Assembly: GCA_031277415.1 (NCBI GenBank)
Contig: JAITMK010000011.1
Location: 1 to 36,157 of the forward strand
Source of the DNA: Azoarcus sp.
GTDB lineage: Bacteria; Pseudomonadota; Gammaproteobacteria; Burkholderiales; Rhodocyclaceae
Length of the DNA stretch: 36,157 bases
Direction of reading: 5' to 3'
A program made the translations under genes and the position numbers. Positions 23,534 through 33,464 of the stretch are shown here, in pieces (the first letter of the stretch is position 1; every line of letters starts with the position of its first letter). A model generated the notes under the pieces. The model worked only from the letters and a program-made list of their open reading frames with translations. It did not search any database and had not been told where the DNA came from.

Positions 23534-24517
23534 TCAATGTGGCAGCGACAGAATTTTCTCCCTGGAAAGCCCTGTCAGCGCCATGATGTCCTCGATGGGC
23601 AGGTTCTTTTTCAAGGCGGCAATGGCAACGGAGAGAAGTCCTTTTTCGATCCCCTGCTCAATCCCTTCTTCTCGGCCCTTCTCAAGACCTTCTTCGCGAC
23701 CTTTCTCAAGACCTTTCTCAAGACCTTTCTCAAGACCTTCTTTACGGCCTTTTTCAAGGCCTTCTTCGCGACCCTTCTCAAGCCCTTTCTGAAGCCCTTC
23801 TTCGTGCCCTTTCTTGATCCCATGCTCGCGTATCGCCTGCATGTCCCACTCCCACTTCTCGCGGGATTCGGCCAGTAGCCGTTCGCGTTCGTCTTCCGTG
23901 AGTTCTTGTAGTCGGCCTACCGCCTTGGCGATCTGGGGGTTTTTCTCTGCGAGCATCTTCAGTTCCTCCTCTTGTCGGGCCGCCAGAAACTTTAGCCAGT
24001 CCCATAGTGCGCTTCCGTCCGTATTGTGCGGCAATTTGGGGAGTTCGAGGGTGTTGACTTCCACGATGTCGGTAAATTCCGAGCCGGTTTTGGGGTCGTA
24101 GAGCCGGTAACGGTTGTGGTAGCAGGTGTTTTCCGGGATCTGGATGTAGTCGGTGATCAGAATACAGATGGAACGCTCGATTTTTCGGTGATCTTCCCCC
24201 CGGCTGACCTGCTCGGTAATCATGCGGGAGAGGTAAAAGACGATGCGTTCACGCATCTGGGGGCGTTCGGCGACCTGGATTTCGATGTCGACCAATTTTC
24301 CGGTGGCGGTTTTGACCTTGACGTCGAGGATACCCTGTTTGTCGTCGGGCTTTTTGCCACGCAGGTGCGGGTCGACGAGCACGATGTCCAGAAGATCTTC
24401 GGCAGGCAGATCAAGCGTGGCCTTGAGGAAATCGGTCAGCGGGCCGGTGTTTTGGGCATCGCCGAAAATCAGCGTGAAGACCTGGTCATTGCGGGGCGAG
24501 AGGAAGGGTTGGGACAT
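23534..24517 (-). CDS. Rpn/PD-(D/E)XK nuclease-family transposase-like protein with a repetitive C-terminus
   Basis: FLSPRNDQVFTLIFGD...GILDVKVKTATGKLVDIEIQVAERPQMRERIVFYLSRMI...; C-terminal (GLEKGREE)n repeats. Confidence 0.88.
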   Translation of the reverse strand: MSQPFLSPRNDQVFTLIFGDAQNTGPLTDFLKATLDLPAEDLLDIVLVDPHLRGKKPDDKQGILDVKVKTATGKLVDIEIQVAERPQMRERIVFYLSRMITEQVSRGEDHRKIERSICILITDYIQIPENTCYHNRYRLYDPKTGSEFTDIVEVNTLELPKLPHNTDGSALWDWLKFLAARQEEELKMLAEKNPQIAKAVGRLQELTEDERERLLAESREKWEWDMQAIREHGIKKGHEEGLQKGLEKGREEGLEKGRKEGLEKGLEKGLEKGREEGLEKGREEGIEQGIEKGLLSVAIAALKKNLPIEDIMALTGLSREKILSLPH

Positions 24518-24630
24518 ACCGAGGTCTCCGGGTTGTTTCATACAGCATATGCTATATGGAACGATAACTCAAGATGCTGTTGTGTTTTTTGTAAGAAGCC
24601 CAGGAAAATCAAATCTTCCAGAAAACCGGT

Positions 24631-24698
24631 AGTGTCTCAGTTTGCCCCCTCTCCCGCCCCTTTGGGGCACCCTCTCCCGCTGTTCAAACTGAGACACT
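24631..24698. repeat. 14-bp perfect inverted repeat with a 40-bp loop containing a direct repeat
   Basis: agtgtctcagtttg ... caaactgagacact; the loop carries cccctctcccgcccctttggggcaccctctcccgc. Confidence 0.85.
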
Positions 24699-24711
24699 GC
24701 CACTCCCTCCC

Positions 24712-24730
24712 CTGTCACCGTTCTGTCACA
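24712..24730 (+). promoter_or_regulatory. Pho box (PhoB site) upstream of pstC
   Basis: ctgtcaccgttctgtcaca: two CTGTCAC heptamers 11 bp apart, matching the Pho-box organisation. Confidence 0.88.
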
Positions 24731-24773
24731 AATCTGCCCTAGACTGCCGGAAGTTTTTTCGACTTCCGACCGA

Positions 24774-25727
24774 ATGCGCCCGAATCTAAAAATTTCCAAC
24801 GCCCTTGCCGACCGCCTGTTCGGGTTCGCGGCACGCGGCGCGGCGCTGCTTACGCTGGCTTTGCTGTCGGGCATCATCATCTCTCTCGTCATGGGAGCCT
24901 GGCCTGCAATCCGTGAATTCGGAATCGGTTTTCTGACGCATAACGCCTGGGATCCTGTGCGGGAGGATTTCGGCGGGCTGGCGATGATTTGCGGCACGCT
25001 GGCAACTTCGTTCATCGCGCTGCTGATTGCGGTTCCGGTGAGTTTTGGCATTGCGCTTTTTCTGACGGAACTCGCGCCGGCCTGGCTGAAGCGTCCGCTC
25101 GGCACGGCCATTGAATTGCTGGCCGCCGTGCCTTCCATCGTATACGGCATGTGGGGTTTGATGGTGTTCGGCCCGGTGCTGGGGCGCTACGTGCAACAGC
25201 CGTTACAGTCCCTTCTGGGCGACGTGCCTTTTCTGGGGGCGCTGGTGAGCGGCCCGCCGGTGGGCATCGGCATTCTGTCCGCAAGCATCATCCTTTCGAT
25301 CATGATCATCCCTTTCATCGCCTCGGTGATGCGCGACGTGTTCGAGGTGACGCCGCCGCTGCTGAAGGAGTCGGCCTACGGGCTGGGGGCAACGACATGG
25401 GAAGTGGTCTGGCATGTGGTGCTGCCCTACACGAAGACCGGGGTGCTCGGCGGCATCATGCTGGGGCTTGGTCGCGCGCTGGGCGAGACGATGGCCGTGA
25501 CGTTTGTCATCGGCAACATGAATCAGCTCAATTCGATATCGCTGTTCGACCCCGCCAACACCATCACCTCGACTCTCGCCAATGAATTTGCCGAGGCCGC
25601 GCCGGGGCTGCATCAGGCGTCCCTGATCTATCTGGGGCTTGTCCTGTTCCTGATTACCTTCATGGTGCTCATCTGCTCCAGGCTTCTGCTCATGCGTCTG
25701 AAAAAGAATGAAGGAAAGCGCGTATGA
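24774..25727 (+). CDS. pstC: Phosphate ABC transporter permease PstC
   Basis: [24 protein letters not shown]...[52 protein letters not shown]. Confidence 0.96.
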   Translation: MRPNLKISNALADRLFGFAARGAALLTLALLSGIIISLVMGAWPAIREFGIGFLTHNAWDPVREDFGGLAMICGTLATSFIALLIAVPVSFGIALFLTELAPAWLKRPLGTAIELLAAVPSIVYGMWGLMVFGPVLGRYVQQPLQSLLGDVPFLGALVSGPPVGIGILSASIILSIMIIPFIASVMRDVFEVTPPLLKESAYGLGATTWEVVWHVVLPYTKTGVLGGIMLGLGRALGETMAVTFVIGNMNQLNSISLFDPANTITSTLANEFAEAAPGLHQASLIYLGLVLFLITFMVLICSRLLLMRLKKNEGKRV

Positions 25728-26596
25728 AGGGGGATCGCAAAACAACCCGGAACGCGCGCTTTGCCCGCCGCAAGCAGTTCAACCGGATCGCCATCGCGCT
25801 TTCCATGTGCGCGATGCTGTTCGGCATGTTCTGGCTGGCGTGGATACTGTGGGAAACGATCTCCATCGGCGTATCCAGCCTCTCCCTATCGTTACTGACG
25901 GAGAACACTCCGCCGCCCGACGACGCCATCGGAGCGGGCGGGCTGTCCAATGCAATAAAGGGGTCTTTTCTGATGGTGGCGCTGGCAACGTTCGTCGGCA
26001 CGCCCATCGGTATTCTCACCGGAGTTTATCTGGCCGAATACGATCCGCGGGGCAAGCTCTCCGGCACGGTACGTTTCATCAACGATCTCCTGCTCTCCGC
26101 GCCTTCCATCATCATCGGCCTTTTCGTGTACGCGGTCATCGTGGTGCGGTTCAAGGAGTTTTCGGGATGGGCGGGCGCTGCGGCGCTGGCGCTCATCGTC
26201 GTTCCCATCGTGATTCGCACGACCGAAAACATGCTGGCGCTGGTTCCTGCTGGTCTGCGCGAGGCAGCCTATGCGCTGGGCGCGCCGAAATGGAAGGTCA
26301 TCACCCGGGTCACGCTGGTTGCCGCGCGCGCCGGGGTTCTGACCGGCATCCTGCTCGCCGTGGCACGCATCTCCGGCGAGACCGCGCCGCTGCTCTTTAC
26401 CGCGCTGAACAACCAGTTCTGGAATGCGAGTCTGTCCGGCCCGCTCGCCAATCTGCCGGTGACGATTCTGCAATTCGCCATGAGCCCCTACGAAAACTGG
26501 CAACAACTGGCCTGGGGCGGCGTATTCCTGATTACGTTCGCCGTGCTCGGACTCAACATCCTGGCCCGGATGCTGTCCCGTGAGAAACTGAAATGA
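25724..26596 (+). CDS. pstA: Phosphate ABC transporter permease PstA
   Basis: [22 protein letters not shown]...[51 protein letters not shown]. Confidence 0.96.
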   Translation: MKGDRKTTRNARFARRKQFNRIAIALSMCAMLFGMFWLAWILWETISIGVSSLSLSLLTENTPPPDDAIGAGGLSNAIKGSFLMVALATFVGTPIGILTGVYLAEYDPRGKLSGTVRFINDLLLSAPSIIIGLFVYAVIVVRFKEFSGWAGAAALALIVVPIVIRTTENMLALVPAGLREAAYALGAPKWKVITRVTLVAARAGVLTGILLAVARISGETAPLLFTALNNQFWNASLSGPLANLPVTILQFAMSPYENWQQLAWGGVFLITFAVLGLNILARMLSREKLK

Positions 26597-27375
26597 ACAT
26601 CCCTGAACCCTCCCCTGCCGCGCCTACCAAGATCGTCGTGCGGGATCTGAATTTCTATTACGGCAAATTCCAGGCGCTCAAGTCGATCAACCTCGACATT
26701 CCGGAACGCCATGTAACGGCTTTCATCGGCCCTTCCGGCTGCGGCAAATCGACGCTCCTGCGCACCTTCAACCGGATGTTCGAGCTATACCCGGAACAAC
26801 GCGCAGAAGGCAGCATTCTGCTCGACGGTGAAAACCTGCTTACCTCCAAACAGGACGTGGCGCTGATCCGCGCCCGCATCGGCATGCTGTTCCAGAAACC
26901 CACGCCGTTTCCGATGTCGATCTTCGACAACATCGCCTTCGGGGTGAAACTGTTCGAGAACCTCTCCCGCATCGATCTTGAAGAACGCGTGGAATGGGCG
27001 CTCCGGAAAGCGGCGCTCTGGGACGAAGTAAAAGATAAACTCTCCCAGAACGGAACCAGCCTTTCGGGTGGTCAGCAGCAACGCCTGTGCATCGCGCGCG
27101 GCATTGCGATCAAGCCGGAACTGCTGCTGCTCGATGAACCCTGCTCCGCGCTCGACCCCATCTCCACCGCGCGCATCGAAGAATTAATCGCAGAGTTGAA
27201 AAAGGACTATACGGTGATTATCGTTACGCACAACATGCAGCAGGCGGCCCGGGTGAGCGACCATACCGCCTACATGTATCTTGGCGAACTCATAGAATTC
27301 GGTGAAACCGAGCAAATGTTCCTGAAACCCGCCCGGCGCGAAACCGAGGATTACATCACCGGGCGATTCGGCTGA
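26593..27375 (+). CDS. pstB: Phosphate ABC transporter ATP-binding protein PstB
   Basis: [53 protein letters not shown]. Confidence 0.97.
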   Translation: MNIPEPSPAAPTKIVVRDLNFYYGKFQALKSINLDIPERHVTAFIGPSGCGKSTLLRTFNRMFELYPEQRAEGSILLDGENLLTSKQDVALIRARIGMLFQKPTPFPMSIFDNIAFGVKLFENLSRIDLEERVEWALRKAALWDEVKDKLSQNGTSLSGGQQQRLCIARGIAIKPELLLLDEPCSALDPISTARIEELIAELKKDYTVIIVTHNMQQAARVSDHTAYMYLGELIEFGETEQMFLKPARRETEDYITGRFG

Positions 27376-27399
27376 AACCTGATCCCGCAAGAGACCGAC

Positions 27400-28122
27400 A
27401 TGACCGCAAAACATCTTTCCTCCCAGTTCGACAGCGACCTGAACAACGTTTCCTCGCAACTCATGGAAATGGGCGGGCTGGTGGAGGCGCAGGTCAAGCG
27501 CGCAATCGACTCGCTGACCCACTTCTCTCTGGCTGAAATCAACTGCGTCCTCGACACGGAGGTCCGGGTCGACCAGATGGAAGTCGAAATCGACCGGGCA
27601 TTGACCACTGTCGTTGCGCGCCGACAACCCGCCGCCCGCGACCTGCGTCTGTTGCTGGCCATCTCCAAGATCACCACCAACCTGGAACGCGCCGGAGACG
27701 AAGCCCACAAAATAGGCAAACGAGCGAAGTCCCTCGTGGAAAGCGGCGAAGTGCGCCAGATGCCGATCGGCGATCTGCGCGTAGCCGCCGACCTGGCCGC
27801 CAGCCTCATCCACCGCGCGCTGGATGCCTTTGCCCGGCTGGACGTGGCCGCAGCCATCGACATCTACAGGGAAGACGACCAGATCGACCGCGAATTCAAG
27901 GGTTTCGTCCGCAAACTCATCACCTACATGATGGAAGACCCGCGCACCATCAGCAGCAGCCTGGATCTGTTGTTCATCGCCAAGGCCATCGAACGCATCG
28001 GCGACCATGCCAAGAACATTTCCGAATACATCATCTACATCGTCCACGGCACGGACGTTCGCCACAGCAAGCTCAAGGGGATCGAAAACATCGTTCAGGA
28101 AAAGCAAACTCCGCCTTTATGA
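27400..28122 (+). CDS. phoU: Phosphate signalling regulator PhoU
   Basis: HLSSQFDSDLNNVSSQLMEMGGLVEAQVKRAIDSL...AKAIERIGDHAKNISEYIIYIVHG. Confidence 0.96.
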   Translation: MTAKHLSSQFDSDLNNVSSQLMEMGGLVEAQVKRAIDSLTHFSLAEINCVLDTEVRVDQMEVEIDRALTTVVARRQPAARDLRLLLAISKITTNLERAGDEAHKIGKRAKSLVESGEVRQMPIGDLRVAADLAASLIHRALDAFARLDVAAAIDIYREDDQIDREFKGFVRKLITYMMEDPRTISSSLDLLFIAKAIERIGDHAKNISEYIIYIVHGTDVRHSKLKGIENIVQEKQTPPL

Positions 28123-28829
28123 ACGTCACCCATGCTCCCAAACCGCGCGTGCTGGTCGTTGAAGATCAGCACGATATTGCCGAACTCATCCTCATTCACC
28201 TGCGGCACGAAGGTTTCGAGGCTGTCGCGGCGGAAAATGGAGTCGCCGCCCAACGGGAACTGGACGCCGTGCTACCGGATCTCGTCCTGCTCGACTGGAT
28301 GCTGCCCGGCGGGCAGAGCGGCCTCGACCTTGCGCGTAAATGGCGAGCCGCATCGCGCACGAAAAACATCCCCATCATTCTTCTCACTGCCCGTGGGGAA
28401 GAAGCCGACAAAATTGCCGGGCTGGACAGCGGCGGGGACGACTACATCACCAAACCCTTCTCTCCCGCCGAACTCATGGCCCGCATCCGCGCCCTGCTGC
28501 GCCGCCGCGCGCCCGAACAGATCGCCGACACCGTGACCGTTGGAGAGCTTTCGCTCGACGCTGCCGCCTTGCGCGTCTGCTTCCGGAGCCGGAAACTCCC
28601 GGTCGGCCCGACCGAATTCCGCCTGTTGCACTACCTGCTGAAACACCCGGATCGCATCCACTCCCGCACCGCCCTGCTCGACAAAGTATGGGGCGACCAC
28701 ATATTCATCGAAGAACGCACTGTCGATGTCCACATCAAACGCTTGCGCGCCTCTCTCCAGGAAGCCGGAATCATGATCGAAACCGTGCGCGGCGCGGGTT
28801 ATCGCCTCAGTTCAAAACAGGACGCCTGA
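28119..28829 (+). CDS. phoB: Response regulator PhoB
   Basis: RVLVVEDQHDIAELILIHLRHEGFE...DLVLLDWMLPGGQSGLDLARKWR...DKVWGDHIFIEERTVDVHIKRLRASL. Confidence 0.95.
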   Translation: MNVTHAPKPRVLVVEDQHDIAELILIHLRHEGFEAVAAENGVAAQRELDAVLPDLVLLDWMLPGGQSGLDLARKWRAASRTKNIPIILLTARGEEADKIAGLDSGGDDYITKPFSPAELMARIRALLRRRAPEQIADTVTVGELSLDAAALRVCFRSRKLPVGPTEFRLLHYLLKHPDRIHSRTALLDKVWGDHIFIEERTVDVHIKRLRASLQEAGIMIETVRGAGYRLSSKQDA

Positions 28830-28834
28830 ATCTC

Positions 28835-30205
28835 ATGCCTGCCCTGTTTTCCCGGATGATGTCTCTGTTGATCCTCATGGCAGGCGGCGCGGCGCTTGCC
28901 TCTCTGGCCGGAGCGGAAACCACGGGCACAGTGTTGGGCATCGTTGCAGGCGCACTGATCTGGCTGATCGGAGACAACTGGCTCGCGCGGGCTTTTGCCG
29001 ACTGGCTGCACCATGTACCGGATGAGCAGCCGGGCACGTCACCGCCCCGGCTCGATAGCGCGCGCAGGGAAGCCGCCGAACGCATTCAGCGACTTCTTCG
29101 CAGGCAGCGCCTCGATGCGGAAGAACTCGAAAACCGCCTGCACAACATTCAATCCGCGCTGCAAGCCTCGCCCAACGGAGTCATCATCCTGAACGAACAG
29201 GAATGCATCGAATGGTGCAACCGCACGGCCTGCGAACACTTCGGACTGGACAGCCTCCGCGATCTCTCTCAACGGATCACACACCTGTTGCGCGCTCCCG
29301 TGTTGGTCAAAAGCCTTGCCATGCGCGATTTCGGCGAAGCTCTCACCCTGGAAAGCCCGCTGTCCACGGCTGCTCGCCCCCTGCGGCTTGAAGTGCGGAT
29401 CTTCCCCTACGGACATGGCCGTCTGTTCATGCTCTCACGGGATATCACCGCCATCGAACAGGCCGAAGCCATGAAGCGCGACTTCGTTGCCAACGTTTCC
29501 CACGAAATCCGCACCCCGCTCACCGTGCTGGCGGGCTTCATCGAAACCCTGCAAACACTGCCGCTCGAAGAAGAAGAACGCACCGACATGCTTTGCCGCA
29601 TGGCGCAACAATCAGACAGAATGAAAAGCCTGGTGGACGACCTCCTCACCCTCTCCCGACTGGAAGGCAGCGCCCCGCCCGGAATAAAGGAATGGACTCC
29701 CGTCCGCGCCCTGCTGGAACAACTCGGCGCCGACGCCCGCGCCCTGTCCGCCCTCCTTGCCGGGCAGAACGCTCCCGAACATGAACTCATCATCGAAGGC
29801 ATGGACACCTCCGGCGAAATCGCCGGTTCCGCATCCGAATTGCAAAGCGCCTTTTTCAACCTCGTGAACAACGCCATCCGCTACACCCCGCCCGGCGGCA
29901 AAATCGTCGTCCGCTGGCAGGCGCAACCCAACGCAGGCGCGTGTTTTTCCGTGCAGGACAGCGGCCCCGGCATCGCCCCCGAACACATCCCGCGCCTGAC
30001 GGAGCGTTTCTACCGGGTCGACTCCGACCGCTCCCGCGCCAGCGGCGGAACCGGACTGGGGCTTTCCATCGTCAAACACGTGCTGCAACGCCACGATGCC
30101 ACGCTCGCCATCGACAGCGCCCCGTCGAAGGGCGCGTGCTTTACCGCGACGTTTCCGGCAGTGCGGATACGGGCGGGCGGACAGAAAGATATCGGAAGCG
30201 ATTGA
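28835..30205 (+). CDS. phoR: Phosphate sensor histidine kinase PhoR
   Basis: From ATG 28835; TM N-terminus, PAS-like region, FVANVSHEIRTPLTVLAGFIETLQTL (H box), FSVQDSGPGIAPEHIPRLTERFYRVDSDRSRASGGTGLGLSIVKHV. Confidence 0.95.
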   Translation: MPALFSRMMSLLILMAGGAALASLAGAETTGTVLGIVAGALIWLIGDNWLARAFADWLHHVPDEQPGTSPPRLDSARREAAERIQRLLRRQRLDAEELENRLHNIQSALQASPNGVIILNEQECIEWCNRTACEHFGLDSLRDLSQRITHLLRAPVLVKSLAMRDFGEALTLESPLSTAARPLRLEVRIFPYGHGRLFMLSRDITAIEQAEAMKRDFVANVSHEIRTPLTVLAGFIETLQTLPLEEEERTDMLCRMAQQSDRMKSLVDDLLTLSRLEGSAPPGIKEWTPVRALLEQLGADARALSALLAGQNAPEHELIIEGMDTSGEIAGSASELQSAFFNLVNNAIRYTPPGGKIVVRWQAQPNAGACFSVQDSGPGIAPEHIPRLTERFYRVDSDRSRASGGTGLGLSIVKHVLQRHDATLAIDSAPSKGACFTATFPAVRIRAGGQKDIGSD

Positions 30206-30223
30206 AGCAAGAAGATCAATTAC

Positions 30224-30253
30224 TGTAGGGGCGAATAATTATTCGCCCCTACA
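30224..30253. repeat. Perfect 30-bp palindrome, GGGGCGAATAATTATTCGCCCC family
   Basis: tgtaggggcgaataattattcgcccctaca equals its own reverse complement. Confidence 0.97.
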
Positions 30254-30386
30254 ACACACCAGGCGGCTTATTGCGTAGGAGTGACAGCCTGTTGTCCATG
30301 GGTTTGTACACACACGATCTGTGCACGATTAAACGAAAAACGCTCTAAAATCGTTCCCCCATCATCCTTCTCCGCCACGATTCCCC

Positions 30387-30692
30387 ATGTTTCTTGCCAT
30401 GAACCGCTTCAAGATCGTGCGCGGCCACGAACAGGTCTTTCTCGACCACTGGCGCGCGCGTACCAGCTACCTCGGCGAAGCGCCGGGGTTCATCCGCTTC
30501 AACCTGCTGCAAGGGTTGCAGACCGAGGAATACACGCTGTTCGCCTCTCATACCGAATGGGAAACCGAAGCGGATTTCGAGGCGTGGACGCACTCCGAAG
30601 CCTTCCGCAAGGCTCACGCCAACGCCGCCAGAACCCCGCGCGAAATCTACCTCGGCCCACCGGAACTGGAATTGTTCGACTTCGTTCTTTGA
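30387..30692 (+). CDS. Antibiotic biosynthesis monooxygenase (ABM)-domain protein
   Basis: MNRFKIVRGHEQVFLDHWRARTSYLGEAPGFIRFNLLQG...YTLFASHTEWETEADFEAWTHSEAFRKAH. Confidence 0.9.
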   Translation: MFLAMNRFKIVRGHEQVFLDHWRARTSYLGEAPGFIRFNLLQGLQTEEYTLFASHTEWETEADFEAWTHSEAFRKAHANAARTPREIYLGPPELELFDFVL

Positions 30693-31819
30693 TGAGCGAG
30701 ACTGCGGCCTCACCGAATTTCCTGCCGTCCATGCCCGGCTTCTCCACCCGCCTGATTGGCTGGCAGCGTACCCATGGCCGACATGGCCTGCCGTGGCAAG
30801 GCACGCGCGATCCTTACCGGATATGGCTCTCCGAGATCATGTTGCAGCAAACGCAGGTCGCCACCGTGATCCCGTATTACGCGCGCTTTCTCGAACGCTT
30901 CCCCAACATCGAGGCGCTGGCCGCCGCGCCGGTGGAAGAGGTCATGGCGCTCTGGAGCGGTCTGGGCTATTACGCCCGCGCCCGCAATCTGCACCGCGCC
31001 GCGTGCGCGGTGATGGAAGAACACGGCGGGCACTTTCCCGTCACGGCAGCGGCATTGGCCGGACTGCCCGGCGTCGGGCGCTCGACGGCAGCGGCCATCG
31101 CCGCATTCGCAAGCAACGAACGCGCGGCCATTCTGGATGGCAACGTCAAACGGGTGTTGTGTCGCGTCTTCGGAATCGAAGGGTTTCCCGGCGAACGCGC
31201 GACAGAGGAACGATTATGGGCGCTGGCCGAATCCCTGCTGCCGGAAAACGCCGGGGACATCGGCATCTACATTCAGGCGCAAATGGATTTGGGAGCCACC
31301 GTGTGCACACGCACCCGCCCTGCCTGCGAAGCCTGCCCGCTCGCGGCGCAATGCGCGGCCCTCGCAACGGGACGGGTAGCGGAACTGCCCGCCGCGCGCG
31401 CCCGGAAAACGCCGCCGCGCCGCACAGTCCAAGTGGCAGTGGTCATACTGAACGGCAATATCCTGCTGGAACGCCGCCCGCCTGCCGGAATCTGGGGCGG
31501 CCTGTTGGCCCTGCCCGAAATTCCGGAAGGCACCCAGGTTGAAACCTGGGCCATGCACAATCTCGGCACCGATCAGGCCGACGCGCGAGCCTTGCCGACG
31601 CTCGTCCACGCCTTCACGCATTTCACGCTGGAAATCGCGCCCTGGCGCATCGATCTCCCCACCGCTCCCCGGATACTTGCCGAACCGACCTGGCAATGGC
31701 TGGCACCCGGTCAAATCGAATCTGCCGCCTTGCCTGCTCCGGTACGTAAACTCATTCACGTAGCATTGGATGCACTCAAATCAGGACAATCTTTCAATCC
31801 GGCATTGCATGAAGGTTAA
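30692..31819 (+). CDS. mutY: A/G-specific adenine glycosylase MutY
   Basis: From ATG 30692 (TGATG overlap with the ABM gene): LPWQGTRDPYRIWLSEIMLQQTQVATVIPYYARF..., LPGVGRSTAAAIAAFA, Fe-S cysteines CTRTRPACEACPLAAQC. Confidence 0.95.
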   Translation: MSETAASPNFLPSMPGFSTRLIGWQRTHGRHGLPWQGTRDPYRIWLSEIMLQQTQVATVIPYYARFLERFPNIEALAAAPVEEVMALWSGLGYYARARNLHRAACAVMEEHGGHFPVTAAALAGLPGVGRSTAAAIAAFASNERAAILDGNVKRVLCRVFGIEGFPGERATEERLWALAESLLPENAGDIGIYIQAQMDLGATVCTRTRPACEACPLAAQCAALATGRVAELPAARARKTPPRRTVQVAVVILNGNILLERRPPAGIWGGLLALPEIPEGTQVETWAMHNLGTDQADARALPTLVHAFTHFTLEIAPWRIDLPTAPRILAEPTWQWLAPGQIESAALPAPVRKLIHVALDALKSGQSFNPALHEG

Positions 31820-31842
31820 CACTGAGTACAGGCGCAAACACA

Positions 31843-33453
31843 TCATGGCAGCGGCGGCAAGCCCAGTTCTTCCAGAAATTTGTTATGCCGCCCAGTGACT
31901 GCCCTGATTTTTTGGTCCAGCGAAACCAGTTCTGCATGGACTGCCTTGAGGTCGATTTCCTCTTCGCCCTTTGCAGTACTGACATAACGGGAGATGTTCA
32001 GGTTGAAATCGTTCTTTTCGATTTCTTCCATGTCCACCCGCCGCGAATAGCGTATCTCTTCCTTGCGGAACTGATAGGTTAAGACGATTTTCTCGATGTG
32101 CTCATCCAGCAGTTGATTTTGCCGCTTGCCTTTCTCAAAGTGTTCGGCGGCATTGATGAAGAGTACATCGTCCGGCTTCTTGCACTTCTTCAGCACCAGG
32201 ATACACACCGGAATGCCGGTGGAGAAAAACAGGTTGGCGGGTAGCCCGATCACCGTGTCGATATGACCGTCCTTGAGCAGCTTGGTGCGGATGCGTTCTT
32301 CAGCGCCGCCACGGAACAGCACGCCATGCGGCAAGATGATCGCCATCACACCGTCGGGCTTGAGGAAATGGAATCCGTGCAGCAGAAAGGCGAAATCGGC
32401 GGCGGACTTCGGCGCCAGCCCGTAATTCTTGAAACGCACATCCTCACCAAACGCCTCGCTCGGCTCCCAGCGGTAGCTGAATGGCGGATTGGCAACCACC
32501 GCATCAAACTTCGGCACTTTGGCCGGATTGGTTTCGCAGAGCATGTCCCAATCATTGGTCAGCGTGTCACCGTGGAAGATATCGAACTCCGAATCCTTCA
32601 CGCCATGCAGCAGCATGTTCATGCGTGCCAGGTTGTAGGTGGTGACGTTCTTTTCCTGCCCGTAAATCTTGCCAATGCCGTGCGGCCCCATGCGGTGGCG
32701 CACGTTCAACAGCAGCGAGCCGGAACCGCAAGCAAAATCCAGCACGCTGTCCAGATGCGAGCATTTCCCCGTTGCCGGTTCCTGCCCGTCCAGCGTGACG
32801 ATGGCTGACAGGATGCTGGAAATCGGTTGCGGCGTATAGAATTCGCCCGCCTTCTTGCCGGAACCTGCCGCGAATTGGCCGATCAGGTATTCGTAGGCAT
32901 CGCCCAGCGTATCGCTGTCGGTGGAAAACTGGGTCAAGCCCTTGGCGATCTCGCTGATGATCTTGCACAAGCGGGCATTTCGCTCGGCGTAGACTTTGCC
33001 CAGCTTGTCGGAAGCCAGATTAATTTCAGAGAACAGCCCTCGGAAGGTGCTGACAAAAGATTCCTCTTCGATGTATTTGAACCCGGCTTGCAGCGTATTA
33101 AGCAGTTCATTGTTTTGTGTGCGCGCCATCTCTACGATGCTGTCCCAGAGGTAGTCCGGATCAATCACATAGTGCACTTTGCGGCGCATTTGCTTCTCGA
33201 ACTCGGGTACATCCTCAAGATTCTCCTCGTACCAGATCGCTAATGGGGTGCGCTTATCCTCCTCATTAACCGGCTTTGGGTAGTCCGTCCCCAACTCCTT
33301 TTTTGCGGCCGCCTCATAGTTGTCCGACAGATAGCGCAGGAACAGGAAGGCCAGCATGTAATCACGAAAATCATCCGCGTTCATCGCCCCGCGCAACTGG
33401 TCGGCAATGGCCCAGAGAGTTTTACCGAGTTTCTGTTTTTCGTCTTGAGTCAC
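31843..33453 (-). CDS. hsdM: Type I restriction-modification methyltransferase subunit HsdM
   Basis: ADQLRGAMNADDFRDYMLAFLFLRYLSDNYE...GSGKKAGEFYTPQPISSILSAIV...VLDFACGSGSLLLNV...FDAVVANPPFSYRW. Confidence 0.96.
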   Translation of the reverse strand: MTQDEKQKLGKTLWAIADQLRGAMNADDFRDYMLAFLFLRYLSDNYEAAAKKELGTDYPKPVNEEDKRTPLAIWYEENLEDVPEFEKQMRRKVHYVIDPDYLWDSIVEMARTQNNELLNTLQAGFKYIEEESFVSTFRGLFSEINLASDKLGKVYAERNARLCKIISEIAKGLTQFSTDSDTLGDAYEYLIGQFAAGSGKKAGEFYTPQPISSILSAIVTLDGQEPATGKCSHLDSVLDFACGSGSLLLNVRHRMGPHGIGKIYGQEKNVTTYNLARMNMLLHGVKDSEFDIFHGDTLTNDWDMLCETNPAKVPKFDAVVANPPFSYRWEPSEAFGEDVRFKNYGLAPKSAADFAFLLHGFHFLKPDGVMAIILPHGVLFRGGAEERIRTKLLKDGHIDTVIGLPANLFFSTGIPVCILVLKKCKKPDDVLFINAAEHFEKGKRQNQLLDEHIEKIVLTYQFRKEEIRYSRRVDMEEIEKNDFNLNISRYVSTAKGEEEIDLKAVHAELVSLDQKIRAVTGRHNKFLEELGLPPLP

Positions 33454-33464
33454 AACTCGCTTTC

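Noticed and set aside
23680-23820. CRISPR-like short direct repeats
   Set aside because: Repeats are contiguous, without unique spacers, and encode in-frame GLEKGREE repeats of the Rpn protein.
24026-24742. 238-aa plus-strand ORF opposite the Rpn gene
   Set aside because: Antisense shadow; low-complexity Asp/Val/Gly composition typical of complementary-strand translation.
27184-28107. 307-aa minus-strand ORF opposite phoU
   Set aside because: Shadow ORF antisense to clear PhoU; composition reflects GC-rich codon bias of the opposite strand.
30281-30691. N-terminal extension of the 512-aa ORF containing MutY
   Set aside because: Overlaps the ABM gene in another frame; MutY homology begins at the ATG at 30692 with a TGATG overlap.
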